Below the pieces are notes generated by a model. That model saw nothing but the letters and a program-made list of their open reading frames with translations. It was not told where the DNA came from and searched no databases. The position numbers and the translations under genes were made by a program. Shown here one piece after another: positions 41,929-49,787 of a stretch of 64,000 nucleotides of DNA; position 1 is the stretch's first letter, and each line of letters begins with the position of its first letter. Source of the stretch: an uncultured Clostridia bacterium (GTDB taxonomy: Bacteria > Bacillota > Clostridia > TANB77 > CAG-465); NCBI GenBank assembly GCA_934130595.1, contig CAKOYF010000001.1, positions 1 to 64,000 on the forward strand, written 5' to 3'.

Positions 41929-42628
41929 TCTTGTTATATAACGCTATTAATTCATTTTTTTCTTTAGCTGTTAAATATCTGTACTTTCCAGATTGTAAAT
42001 TTCCAAGTAAAACATTTCCTACTTGTATTCTTCTTAAGTTTAGCAAGTTTATTCCTACTGAATCACACATTCTTCTTACTTGTCTATTTTTCCCCTCTGA
42101 AATTATTATTTGAACCTTGTCATTTCCTATTCTTTTCACCTTTGCTGGTCTTGTAATATAATCTCCTATATCTACGCCATTTGTTAATTTCTCTAATTGT
42201 TCGTTAGTAACATTTGTATCTGTTGTTACTATGTACGTTTTTTCAATTTTATTTCTAGGATGCATAACTTTATTTGAAAATTCTCCGTCATTAGTAAGTA
42301 GTAATAATCCTTCAGTATCTTTATCTAATCTACCAATAGAATATACTCTTACATTCTCATCAATTAAATCTATTACATTTTTTCTGTTATATTCATCACT
42401 ATTTGTTGTAACATATCCCTTAGGTTTATTTAATACTATATATACCTTTTTTTCTTCTTTGTGTATTAACTTGTTGTCTACTTCTACTATATCTTTTGGT
42501 GATACTTTTTCACCTAAATTAGTTACAACTTGTCCATTAACTTTTACTTTTCCACTACTAATTAGCTCATCTGCTTTTCTTCTTGAACAAACTCCACACG
42601 AAGCTATATATTTATTTAATCTTTCCAT
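41918..42628 (-). CDS. rluB: 23S rRNA pseudouridine synthase, RluB/RsuA family
   Basis: A 236-residue enzyme that isomerises uridine in rRNA. An N-terminal S4 RNA-binding domain (MERLNKYIASCGVCSRRKAD) precedes the synthase domain. The domain has GRLDKDTEGLLLLTND, with the catalytic Asp, and the C-terminal EGKNRQVRRMCDSVG block. RluB (position 2605) is the usual Firmicute member, but RsuA or RluF activity cannot be excluded. AAGGTG lies before the ATG at 42626-42628; a GTG three codons earlier lies inside that site. Confidence 0.92.
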   Translation of the reverse strand: MERLNKYIASCGVCSRRKADELISSGKVKVNGQVVTNLGEKVSPKDIVEVDNKLIHKEEKKVYIVLNKPKGYVTTNSDEYNRKNVIDLIDENVRVYSIGRLDKDTEGLLLLTNDGEFSNKVMHPRNKIEKTYIVTTDTNVTNEQLEKLTNGVDIGDYITRPAKVKRIGNDKVQIIISEGKNRQVRRMCDSVGINLLNLRRIQVGNVLLGNLQSGKYRYLTAKEKNELIALYNKKAE

Positions 42629-42701
42629 ACTATTCACCTTTTGTTATTTATATCATATTATATATTATCATAAGCTTATGTTCACATATATAAGGCTGCA
42701 A

Positions 42702-43631
42702 TTACTTTGCAGCTTTTTCTTTATTTTCTAAACTATTTAGTATCTTTTGAAAGTACTCTGGTAATTCAGAGTCAAACTCTACAAATCTATTATCTCTTGG
42801 ATGCTCAAAGCCTAAATACTTTGCATGTAACATTTGTCCTTGTACTTTAAATTTTGGATCTTTTTTTCCATATACTTCATCTCCTACTAAAGGATGATGT
42901 AAAGATGCCATATGGACTCTAATTTGGTGTGTTCTACCAGTTTCTAGTTCAGCTTCGACAAAAGTTACATTTGATGCATAAAAACGCTTTAAAACGGAAA
43001 TATGAGTCACTGCACGTCTTGAATTTTTATCTGTAACAGCCATTTTCTTTCTATCTTTTGAACTTCTTCCGATAGGTTTATCTATTGTTAAATGGTCTTC
43101 TTTTATTATTCCTTTTACTAATGCTACATATTTTCTTTTAATACTATGTACTTTAAATTGTTCAGATAATATCTTATGTGCATTGTCATTTTTAGCTACA
43201 ACTATTATACCACTAGTATCCTTGTCTATTCTATGTACTATACCCGGTCTAATAACTCCATTAATTGTAGATAAATTATCCTTATGCGAATTCATTAAAG
43301 AATTAACAACTGTACCTGTATAATTACCATTTGCAGGATGCACAACCATTCCCTTAGGCTTATTTACTATAATTATATCTTCATCTTCATATACAATATC
43401 TAAAGGAATATCTTCTGGTATAATATTTTGAGCTACTTTCTCTACAATTTCCATTTCTATTTTGTCATTTAGCTTTAACTTATATCCACTTTTTACTTTT
43501 TTACCATTTACTAAGATTTTTTCTTCATCAATTAAATTTTTAACATAACTTCTTGTTATATCACTATTTTTTTCACTTAAATAAATATCTAGTCTTTTTG
43601 AAACATCATCTTTTTGTACTATATACTCCAT
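42702..43631 (-). CDS. rluD: 23S rRNA pseudouridine synthase, RluD family
   Basis: A 309-residue RluA/C/D-type synthase. An N-terminal S4 domain (about 12-75) is followed by the catalytic domain with VVHPANGNYTGTVVNSL, RPGIVHRIDKDTSGIIVVAK (the catalytic Asp in HRIDKDTSG) and LETGRTHQIRVHMASLHHPL. It probably modifies helix 69 of 23S rRNA, as RluD does, though the RluA/C/D subgroup is not certain. It starts eight bases after hslO in the same transcript. Confidence 0.93.
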   Translation of the reverse strand: MEYIVQKDDVSKRLDIYLSEKNSDITRSYVKNLIDEEKILVNGKKVKSGYKLKLNDKIEMEIVEKVAQNIIPEDIPLDIVYEDEDIIIVNKPKGMVVHPANGNYTGTVVNSLMNSHKDNLSTINGVIRPGIVHRIDKDTSGIIVVAKNDNAHKILSEQFKVHSIKRKYVALVKGIIKEDHLTIDKPIGRSSKDRKKMAVTDKNSRRAVTHISVLKRFYASNVTFVEAELETGRTHQIRVHMASLHHPLVGDEVYGKKDPKFKVQGQMLHAKYLGFEHPRDNRFVEFDSELPEYFQKILNSLENKEKAAK

Positions 43632-43639
43632 TATTTCTC

Positions 43640-44512
43640 CTATTTATTAAATAAATCTAATATTTGTTCTTCATTAAATGAATATTTTTTATTACAGAAA
43701 TTACATGAAATTTCTAATATACCATTTTCCTTTACTATTTTTAAAGCTTCTTCTTTTCCAAGTGCAATTATTGTGTTTTGAATTCTTTGTAATGAGCAAT
43801 CACAATGAAGCTCTGCTTTTGACTCAAAAACAGTCTCAATATCTTTATCTCCAGTAGCATTTATAACTATATCATCTATAGTTCTTCCTTCTTTCATAAG
43901 AGATGTCATAGATGGTAATTTAATATTTATACTTTCTAGCTTGTCTATTACACTTTCTTCACAGTCTGGTAATGGTTGAATAATATATCCACCTGCTTTT
44001 AAAACATTTCCTTCCTCATTAATTAGGACACCAACAGATACTACAGATGGTGTTTGCTCTGAAACGTTAAAGTAATATGCAAAGTCATCTCCTATTTCTC
44101 CTGTTAGTAATTCACATGTTCCAACATATGGCTCTTTTAATCCAATGTCTTTAATAACTGTCAATGTACCTGCACCAATTCCTCTTCCAACATCAATTTT
44201 TCCTTCTGAATTTAACTCTAATTCTACTTGAGGATTTGTAACACATCCTTTTAAATTCATGTTTTTATCTGCACATACAACTATATTTCCTAAAGGTCCT
44301 TCACCTTTAACTTGTACTGTAATTCTATCATCATCATTTTTTAAAGTAGCTGCTATCATAGCTGAAACTGTAACTACTCTTCCAAGTGCAGCAGTTGCTA
44401 AATTTGAAAGATTATGTAGGTCTCTTAACTCTTGTACAATTTCAGTAGAATCAATTGCCATAACTCTTACACTTTTATTATATGCTAAATATCTTTTTAC
44501 GTTGTTCATCAT
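43640..44512 (-). CDS. hslO: Redox-regulated chaperone Hsp33
   Basis: A 290-residue holdase chaperone activated by oxidation. The N-terminal substrate-binding domain has HNLSNLATAALGRVVT and GRGIGAGTLTVIKD. The C-terminal zinc switch is CDCSLQRI near 237-244 and CNFCNKKYSF near 271-280, the expected CxC and CxxC. Two ATGs are adjacent at 44512 and 44509, and GGAG fits either. It heads hslO-rluD behind a clear promoter. Confidence 0.94.
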   Translation of the reverse strand: MMNNVKRYLAYNKSVRVMAIDSTEIVQELRDLHNLSNLATAALGRVVTVSAMIAATLKNDDDRITVQVKGEGPLGNIVVCADKNMNLKGCVTNPQVELELNSEGKIDVGRGIGAGTLTVIKDIGLKEPYVGTCELLTGEIGDDFAYYFNVSEQTPSVVSVGVLINEEGNVLKAGGYIIQPLPDCEESVIDKLESINIKLPSMTSLMKEGRTIDDIVINATGDKDIETVFESKAELHCDCSLQRIQNTIIALGKEEALKIVKENGILEISCNFCNKKYSFNEEQILDLFNK

Positions 44513-44537
44513 TTTTCTCCTTTTTTTACTAGCTTAT

Positions 44538-44566
44538 ATTTTACCAAAATTATGTAATTTTTTCAA
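44538..44566 (-). promoter_or_regulatory. Sigma-A promoter of hslO-rluD
   Basis: TTGAAA at 44561-44566, 17 bases, TAAAAT at 44538-44543. Confidence 0.72.
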
Positions 44567-44593
44567 GACACATATATTTATTTTGTGCAGTAA

Positions 44594-44634
44594 TATATAA
44601 AAGAGCATTAACACACTAAGTATTAATGCTCTTT
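44594..44634 (-). terminator. Intrinsic terminator directly after spoIIAB
   Basis: Stem AAGAGCATTAA / TTAATGCTCTT then TTTTATATATT. It ends the spoIIA transcript before any sigF gene. Confidence 0.85.
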
Positions 44635-44638
44635 GCTA

Positions 44639-45085
44639 TTACACCTTTGATTTTCTTTTTCTTATTTTCTTAGTAAGTAATATCGTTGTACCTAAATTTA
44701 CAGTTGAATCAACTATCACTTCATCCATAAACGACTCCATAATTGTAAATCCCATTCCTGCATGTTCATTTTCCGGCTTTGTTGTATATGCTGGTGTCAT
44801 TGCCAAAGATATATCCTCTATACCTTTACCATAATCTCTTATTTTTATTACCATTTTTTCATTATCTTCTACTGTTGCCTCTACTAGTATTTTATTTTCA
44901 TCATTTTCTTCATCATAAGCATGATCTACAGCATTAGTTACAGCTTCAGAAAGTGCAGTTTTTACATCCATCAATTCATCTATATGAATATTTAAATTAC
45001 TAAAGAAAGTAGTTATACATAGTCTTATTGGAGAAATATTAGATATATCTGCCTTAGATTCTATTTTTATATAATTATTGCTCAT
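44639..45085 (-). CDS. spoIIAB: Anti-sigma-F factor SpoIIAB
   Basis: A 148-residue GHKL-fold kinase that holds sigma-F inactive and phosphorylates SpoIIAA. Typical blocks are ALSEAVTNAVDHAYDEE (N-box), IRDYGKGIEDISLAM (ATP site) and HAGMGFTIMESFMDEV. A basic C-terminal tail (KKIRKRKSKV) extends it. It overlaps the end of spoIIAA by 11 bases, so translation is coupled. The usual third gene, sigF, is absent; a terminator and hslO-rluD follow. Confidence 0.95.
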   Translation of the reverse strand: MSNNYIKIESKADISNISPIRLCITTFFSNLNIHIDELMDVKTALSEAVTNAVDHAYDEENDENKILVEATVEDNEKMVIKIRDYGKGIEDISLAMTPAYTTKPENEHAGMGFTIMESFMDEVIVDSTVNLGTTILLTKKIRKRKSKV

Positions 45086-45380
45086 ATCTTACACACTCCA
45101 ATTTTATATTTGAAAGTTCAATTATTCTTCTTATATTTTCTGCAGCATTTACAACTGTCATTTTAGAATCTAATAACTTTATTAAATTATATCTTCCTAT
45201 TATTAGTCCAATACCACTACTATCCATAAATTTAACTCCAGACAAATCCAGTACTAATTCGTATGGTTGATATTTCATAATATACCCATCTATAATTCCT
45301 CGTATAACCTTGCATGAACTAATATCTAGTTCTTCTTCTAAGTAAATTGTTAATTTTCCATTCTCATAGTTATATTTCAA
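45075..45380 (-). CDS. spoIIAA: Anti-anti-sigma factor SpoIIAA
   Basis: A STAS-domain protein of about 101 residues that frees sigma-F by binding SpoIIAB. It shows LTIYLEEELDISSCKVIRG, VLDLSGVKFMDSSGIGLIIG (with the phosphorylatable Ser in DSSGIG) and VVNAAENIRRIIELSNI. The start is unusual. I favour TTG at 45378-45380, six bases after AGAGGTG; the alternative GTG at 45389 lies inside that ribosome binding site and would add three residues. It is the first gene of a two-gene spoIIA operon. Confidence 0.92.
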   Translation of the reverse strand: MKYNYENGKLTIYLEEELDISSCKVIRGIIDGYIMKYQPYELVLDLSGVKFMDSSGIGLIIGRYNLIKLLDSKMTVVNAAENIRRIIELSNIKLECVRYEQ

Positions 45381-45470
45381 AAAACTCACCTCTTTTGGAA
45401 CGTATTATATCAAATAAAAAGTGCAAAATTTGTTGTTCTTTAGTATACTTTAATATTTTATTATAATATG

Positions 45471-45507
45471 AAAAAATCCCAACTGATTATATAATCAATT
45501 GAGATTT
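45471..45507 (-). terminator. Intrinsic terminator of the sortase gene
   Basis: Long imperfect stem from AAATCTCAA to TTGGGATTT (wobble pairs) with six T residues, just past the sortase stop. Confidence 0.85.
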
Positions 45508-45514
45508 TATATTA

Positions 45515-46291
45515 TTAATTTTTTATTAATCTAGCTTGAACAACAAATCTTCCATCTTTTATTGAATAATCGCATGTAGATAAAGTTAGTATACTATCTG
45601 CAGATGAAACTTCTACACCTGTATCATATCTACTCTTTTTAGCTAAACTTGCTATGAAATCATCATATTCAGATAAAGACTCAAATTCTGTGTCTATATA
45701 ATAAAATTTTGATGCTTCTACAGAATAAACTGTAAATATTTCATATTTTTTTAGTCCATCAGCTGTTGCAAGCTCTATATATTTATGATTATTAAAGAAC
45801 TCTTCTCTTTTATAATTTAAAAGTGGAGTAAATCTATTATCTGTTTCAGTATTATGACCATAAATAATTATATTAGTCATAAGATCAGATAATTTACTTA
45901 CGTCACATCTATAATCTATGAATGTTTCTCCCCAATCTTGAGTTACTCCATCTCTATCTTCTCTATAATATCTAGTGTTATCTGTTCCTTGGAATATAGG
46001 GTAATCTATTGTAGTTCCTGGTACTTTTAACCAAGCTTTTGCATCTTTATATGTAACATTAACTTTTGAAAGTTCTTCTACTAGATTTCTTCCTTCATCC
46101 TCAGATGTAGTAACAGGCATATTTTCGTCTCCAACAAAAATATCATATCCTAGCTCTTCTCCTGGTTTTTCAAGTGAGTTGCTATTAAATATGTTATTTA
46201 ATACTAAAGCTACTATACCTATTATTGCCATTATTACAATTATAACTATAAAAATTATAACATTCAAATTCTTTTTCTTATTTATCGCCAT
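45515..46291 (-). CDS. srtB: Class B sortase
   Basis: A 258-residue transpeptidase with an N-terminal signal anchor (about 10-32). The catalytic domain has the class B pattern: KAWLKVPGTTIDYPIFQGTD, NTRYYRED, GETFIDYRCD, His in IIYGHNT, Cys in LTLSTCDYS and Arg in GRFVVQARL. Class B enzymes attach surface proteins or assemble pili. In this window the likely substrate is the LPQTG protein at 59012-61957, and perhaps the MPVTG mini-protein at 56131-56319, although they are 10-14 kb away. It has its own promoter and terminator. Confidence 0.93.
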   Translation of the reverse strand: MAINKKKNLNVIIFIVIIVIMAIIGIVALVLNNIFNSNSLEKPGEELGYDIFVGDENMPVTTSEDEGRNLVEELSKVNVTYKDAKAWLKVPGTTIDYPIFQGTDNTRYYREDRDGVTQDWGETFIDYRCDVSKLSDLMTNIIIYGHNTETDNRFTPLLNYKREEFFNNHKYIELATADGLKKYEIFTVYSVEASKFYYIDTEFESLSEYDDFIASLAKKSRYDTGVEVSSADSILTLSTCDYSIKDGRFVVQARLIKN

Positions 46292-46318
46292 TAATTAGCC
46301 TCCATTAAAATTAAGTAA

Positions 46319-46347
46319 ATTATATCATATTATATATTTATGTTCAA
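46319..46347 (-). promoter_or_regulatory. Probable promoter of the sortase gene
   Basis: TTGAAC at 46342-46347, 17 bases, TATAAT at 46319-46324; the -35 is imperfect. Confidence 0.55.
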
Positions 46348-46364
46348 TAACCATTTATCTTTTA

Positions 46365-46393
46365 AGAAAAAAATAAGGCAATATAACTATTGC
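46365..46393 (-). terminator. Intrinsic terminator of xerD
   Basis: Stem GGCAATA / TATTGCC with a short loop and TTATTTTTTT on the minus strand, after the xerD stop. Confidence 0.82.
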
Positions 46394-46408
46394 CCTACAA
46401 TTTATAGA

Positions 46409-47281
46409 TTATAAATTTACGTTATTGTGTCCATTTTTTTCATCTAGGTGAGCCATTTGAGTATACATCATTGTAGATGCAACATCAGTATGTCCTAGTA
46501 ATTCTTGTACTGTTTTAATTTCAGCACCATCTTCTAACATATGAACAGCAAATGAATGTCTGATTGTGTGTGGAGTAATATCTTTATCTATTTTTGCTTG
46601 CTCCTTATATTGTTTTAATATTTTCCAATATCCTTGTCTAGTCATTTTTTGTCCATTTGTATTAATAAACAATGTCTTTTCTTCTTCAGTTCTTATTAGT
46701 AATGGTCTAACTTTATTCATATAGTCTTTTAGACATTTTAAAGATAAGTTTCCTAGTGGTATATGTCTTTCAGTATTCTTTTTCTTTACTTTGATGTATC
46801 CATTGTTTAAGTTTACATCTTCAACTCTTAAAGAAATAAGTTCTGTAACTCTTATACCAGTTGCATATAAAATTTCTAGCATAGTCTTATCTCTTTGACC
46901 TTTAAGTTCAGAAAGATTTGGTTGCTCTAATAGTTTTTCTATTTCAGCCTTAGTAAGAATTAAAGGTTCTTTTCTATCTACTTTTGGTGCTTCCACATTT
47001 TCTGCTATATTTGTTTCAGCTAGTTTTTTATTTACTAAGTATCTATAAAAAGCTTTTATTGATGCTGTACTTCTTGATATTGTTGAATTAGATTTTCCCT
47101 CAGCCATTAGGTGGTTAATATATTCTTGCATATCTTCATTAGTTAAATCAAATATTTTCTTTCCTTGTTCTTCAAAATAATTGCTAAATTGAACTATATC
47201 CCTCTCATAAGATGCAAGTGTATTCTGTGATGCTTGTCTTGCCTTCAAACTGTCGATAAATTCATCAATTATTATTTTCAT
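46409..47281 (-). CDS. xerD: Tyrosine recombinase XerD
   Basis: A 290-residue site-specific recombinase with an N-terminal SAM-like DNA-binding domain and a C-terminal catalytic domain. The catalytic residues are Arg in ATGIRVTELISL, Lys in VKKKNTERHIPL, His/Arg in HTIRHSFAVHML, His in LLGHTDV and Tyr in TMMYTQMAH. Length and position beside spoIIM match the Firmicute XerD that resolves chromosome dimers. Loss of a mobile-element context argues against a phage integrase. The start at 47279-47281 has GGAGG seven bases upstream; an upstream in-frame TTG is rejected. Confidence 0.92.
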   Translation of the reverse strand: MKIIIDEFIDSLKARQASQNTLASYERDIVQFSNYFEEQGKKIFDLTNEDMQEYINHLMAEGKSNSTISRSTASIKAFYRYLVNKKLAETNIAENVEAPKVDRKEPLILTKAEIEKLLEQPNLSELKGQRDKTMLEILYATGIRVTELISLRVEDVNLNNGYIKVKKKNTERHIPLGNLSLKCLKDYMNKVRPLLIRTEEEKTLFINTNGQKMTRQGYWKILKQYKEQAKIDKDITPHTIRHSFAVHMLEDGAEIKTVQELLGHTDVASTMMYTQMAHLDEKNGHNNVNL

Positions 47282-47310
47282 TTTCAGTCCTCCTCTGTCA
47301 ATCAATAGTT

Positions 47311-47339
47311 ATTTTACACTATTTTGAGGTTTTTTGCAA
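47311..47339 (-). promoter_or_regulatory. Sigma-A promoter of xerD
   Basis: TTGCAA at 47334-47339, 17 bases, TAAAAT at 47311-47316, between spoIIM and xerD. Confidence 0.65.
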
Positions 47340-47386
47340 GCTTTTTATTTAAAATTATGTAATGTTTATATGTTTATTAATAGATT

Positions 47387-47986
47387 CTAAGAAATATTAT
47401 TATAAATGCTTAAACAGGTACTTATAGTTAATTGTTCAAAGACAATAGCAAACGATATTAACGATAAAGCTATTATAAAACAATATACTAATTTTGCCAT
47501 GAATTTTATATCTATTTTTTCAGATTGTGTTATATTTTTAAATATTTCTATAATATTTATACATATTATTATATATCCCATTAAACTAAATATATTTGGT
47601 ATTATTACATTCAAAATATTAACTAATATTCCTTTAAATGTGCCAAATATTGAAAATATTGTACACATGTATACACCTGTAACCATAGCTTTTACAACTA
47701 ATAACATGCACACTATTATTGGAGCAACAATAGTTATTAATGAAAAATATAATATAGCTATATAGACTAAATTATTTCTTATGCCATTAGATATTATATT
47801 TATTTTAACAAAGTTATCTTGTTTGGTTTGGTCAAATATTCCCTTTACAACTTCAGCATACTCGTTTCCTGTATTTGTAAATGAATATATTATTATTCCA
47901 ATTGCTATTCCAACAAGATAAATTATGCCTATCTTAATAATTAATGATATATTTTCTCTTATGTACTTTTGTATAATCTTATTCAT
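47387..47986 (-). CDS. spoIIM: Stage II sporulation protein M
   Basis: A 199-residue membrane protein with five hydrophobic segments. It recruits SpoIID and SpoIIP to the septum for engulfment. The pattern NGIRNNLVYIAILYFSLITI and GVYMCTIFSIFGTFKGILVN fits the SpoIIM family, as does its place upstream of xerD. The ATG at 47984-47986 follows GGTGA by seven T residues, which are the T run of the rnhA terminator. A candidate sigma-E promoter overlaps that hairpin. A GTG seven codons earlier lies inside the hairpin and is rejected. Confidence 0.93.
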   Translation of the reverse strand: MNKIIQKYIRENISLIIKIGIIYLVGIAIGIIIYSFTNTGNEYAEVVKGIFDQTKQDNFVKINIISNGIRNNLVYIAILYFSLITIVAPIIVCMLLVVKAMVTGVYMCTIFSIFGTFKGILVNILNVIIPNIFSLMGYIIICINIIEIFKNITQSEKIDIKFMAKLVYCFIIALSLISFAIVFEQLTISTCLSIYNNIS

Positions 47987-48022
47987 AAAAAAATCACCAT
48001 ATAACACTGTATGTTATATGGT
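47987..48022 (-). terminator. rnhA terminator containing the spoIIM ribosome binding site
   Basis: Perfect 11-bp stem ACCATATAACA / TGTTATATGGT with loop TACAG, then GA and seven T residues that run directly into the spoIIM ATG. The 3' arm includes GGT of the GGTGA ribosome binding site. Confidence 0.85.
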
Positions 48023-48034
48023 ATATTTTTATGC
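48006..48034 (-). promoter_or_regulatory. Candidate sigma-E promoter of spoIIM
   Basis: GCATAAA at 48028-48034, 14 bases, CATACAGT at 48006-48013. Compared with the known sigma-E consensus (KMATATT, 14-15, CATACAHT) it matches 5 of 7 and 7 of 8. The start would be near 47999, inside the 3' arm of the rnhA terminator. spoIIM is a known sigma-E gene in Bacillus. Confidence 0.6.
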
Positions 48035-48466
48035 AAATTTCTCTCTTGCAGCTACTGCTAGTCTATCACATCTGTTATTTAATTCGTCATCTGCATGACC
48101 TTTTACTTTTAGAAATTCTACCTTATGAATTTCTAGTTGAGAAAGTAATCTTTCCCATAAATCTATATTTTTAACTTTAGATTTATCTGCTTTTTTCCAG
48201 TTATTCTTTTTCCAAGAATATATCCAACCTTTTTGAATTGAATTTACTACATAAGCGCTATCACTATATACTTTTACTTCACATGGTTCTTTTAGCATTT
48301 CTAATCCTTTTATTACTGCCATCATTTCCATTTGATTGTTAGTTGTATCTTTTTGTCCGCCACTTATTTCTTTCTCAACACCATTATATATTAAAACTGC
48401 ACCGTAACCACCAGGTCCGGGATTTCCACTACATGCCCCATCAGTATACAAAGTTACTTTTTTCAT
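48029..48466 (-). CDS. rnhA: Ribonuclease HI
   Basis: A 145-residue enzyme that cuts RNA in RNA-DNA hybrids. The four acidic catalytic residues are visible: Asp in YTDGACSGNPG, Glu in NNQMEMMAVI, Asp in VYSDSAYVV and Asp in NNRCDRLAV. KVKGHADDE gives the conserved His loop. Length matches the bacterial enzyme without extra domains. It ends six bases before a terminator that overlaps the spoIIM start. tmcAL is divergent. Confidence 0.96.
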   Translation of the reverse strand: MKKVTLYTDGACSGNPGPGGYGAVLIYNGVEKEISGGQKDTTNNQMEMMAVIKGLEMLKEPCEVKVYSDSAYVVNSIQKGWIYSWKKNNWKKADKSKVKNIDLWERLLSQLEIHKVEFLKVKGHADDELNNRCDRLAVAAREKFA

Positions 48467-48553
48467 GATACCTCCATTTAATTGAAATAAATAAAAAATT
48501 ATGCTAATATATTAACATAGATATGATTAAATATCAAGAAGGACGTGAATTAA

Positions 48554-49708
48554 ATGAAAATAGTTGGAATAATTGCAGAGTTTAATCCAATGCATAATGG
48601 ACATCAATATTTAATAAAAAAAGCCAAAGAACTCACTGGTGCAGACTACGCTATATGTTTGATGTCTGGTAATTTTACCCAAGCAGGAAATATAGCATTA
48701 ACAAATAAATTTAATAGAGCAACTACAGCTATAAAAAACGGATTTGATGCTGTAATTGAATTACCAACAATTTATGCAACTGCAAGCGCAGAATTTTTTG
48801 CATATGGTGCTGTTAATATTTTAAATAGCATTAATTGTATAGATTACTTATGCTTTGGTAGTGAAACAGGAGATGTGGATATTCTAACAAATATAGCACA
48901 TAAATTAATTAAAAATGAAGAAAACATATGGGAAAGTATAACTATAAGTTTAAAAGAAGGAATATCTTTTGCTAAAGCTAGAGAATATGCTATTTCTAAA
49001 TTTTTAACACAATCTGAAGTAGAAATATCTAGTTCATCTAACAATATTTTAGCTATAGAATATATAAAATCTTTAATTAAATTAAACAGTACAATTACAC
49101 CAATAGCTATAAAAAGAGAAGAAAATACTGAGTATTTGAGTGCAACTAAATTAAGAGAAAAATTAAAAAATAATGAAGATGTTTCAAAATACATTTTAGA
49201 TAAAAATATTGGTACAAATCTTGAGTTTAATGACAATATTTATAAAATAATTAAATATAAACTAGTATCATCATCTAAAGAATATCTTCAAGAAATTAAT
49301 GGTATTACTGAAGGGATTGAAAATAAATTAATTCAGGAAATAAATAATTCTGATACATTTGATAATTTCATTCAAAATGTAAAAAGTAAAAGATATCAAC
49401 TTTCAAAAATAAAAAGAATATTAATAAGTATATTACTAGATATTACTAAAACAGATTTTCAAACGCTAAATACAAATGAAAATCAATATGCTCATATAAT
49501 TGCTATATTACCAGAAAGTAAAAATGCATTATTATCCATTTTAAATAGTAATTCATCTATACCAATTATAACATCACTAAATGATAAAAAAATTGATACA
49601 TTAGATTCTACTATTGCCTATTCTTTAAAATTAGATATACGAGCTTCTAACATTTACTCTGCTATTTCAAATCAAGATATTAATAAAGATTACACTAATA
49701 AATTATAA
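48554..49708 (+). CDS. tmcAL: tRNA(Met) cytidine acetate ligase TmcAL
   Basis: A 384-residue nucleotidyltransferase-like enzyme (formerly YlbM). It uses acetate and ATP to make N4-acetylcytidine at the wobble position of elongator tRNA-Met. The N-terminus has VGIIAEFNPMHNGHQYLI (HxGH nucleotide-binding motif) and CLMSGNFTQAGNIAL. The SATKLRE block (about 197) is also typical. It is a single gene with its own terminator, divergent from rnhA. Confidence 0.93.
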   Translation: MKIVGIIAEFNPMHNGHQYLIKKAKELTGADYAICLMSGNFTQAGNIALTNKFNRATTAIKNGFDAVIELPTIYATASAEFFAYGAVNILNSINCIDYLCFGSETGDVDILTNIAHKLIKNEENIWESITISLKEGISFAKAREYAISKFLTQSEVEISSSSNNILAIEYIKSLIKLNSTITPIAIKREENTEYLSATKLREKLKNNEDVSKYILDKNIGTNLEFNDNIYKIIKYKLVSSSKEYLQEINGITEGIENKLIQEINNSDTFDNFIQNVKSKRYQLSKIKRILISILLDITKTDFQTLNTNENQYAHIIAILPESKNALLSILNSNSSIPIITSLNDKKIDTLDSTIAYSLKLDIRASNIYSAISNQDINKDYTNKL

Positions 49709-49737
49709 GGTAAATTAATATAATTTACCTTTTTTTA
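49707..49737 (+). terminator. Intrinsic terminator of tmcAL
   Basis: Stem AGGTAAATTA / TAATTTACCT overlapping the stop codon, then seven T residues. Confidence 0.88.
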
Positions 49738-49749
49738 TTATATTTAAAA

Positions 49750-49785
49750 TAAAAAAAGCTTAGGTTTGTCCTAAGCTTTTTAAAT
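49750..49785 (-). terminator. Intrinsic terminator of the alpha ribosomal operon
   Basis: Stem AAAAAGCTTAGG / CCTAAGCTTTTT, T runs in both directions, just past the rplQ stop. Confidence 0.88.
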
Positions 49786-49787
49786 TA

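Noticed and set aside
46409..47281. XerD as a phage or transposon integrase
   Set aside because: No flanking repeats, excisionase or phage genes; length and the spoIIM neighbour fit the chromosomal dimer-resolution recombinase.
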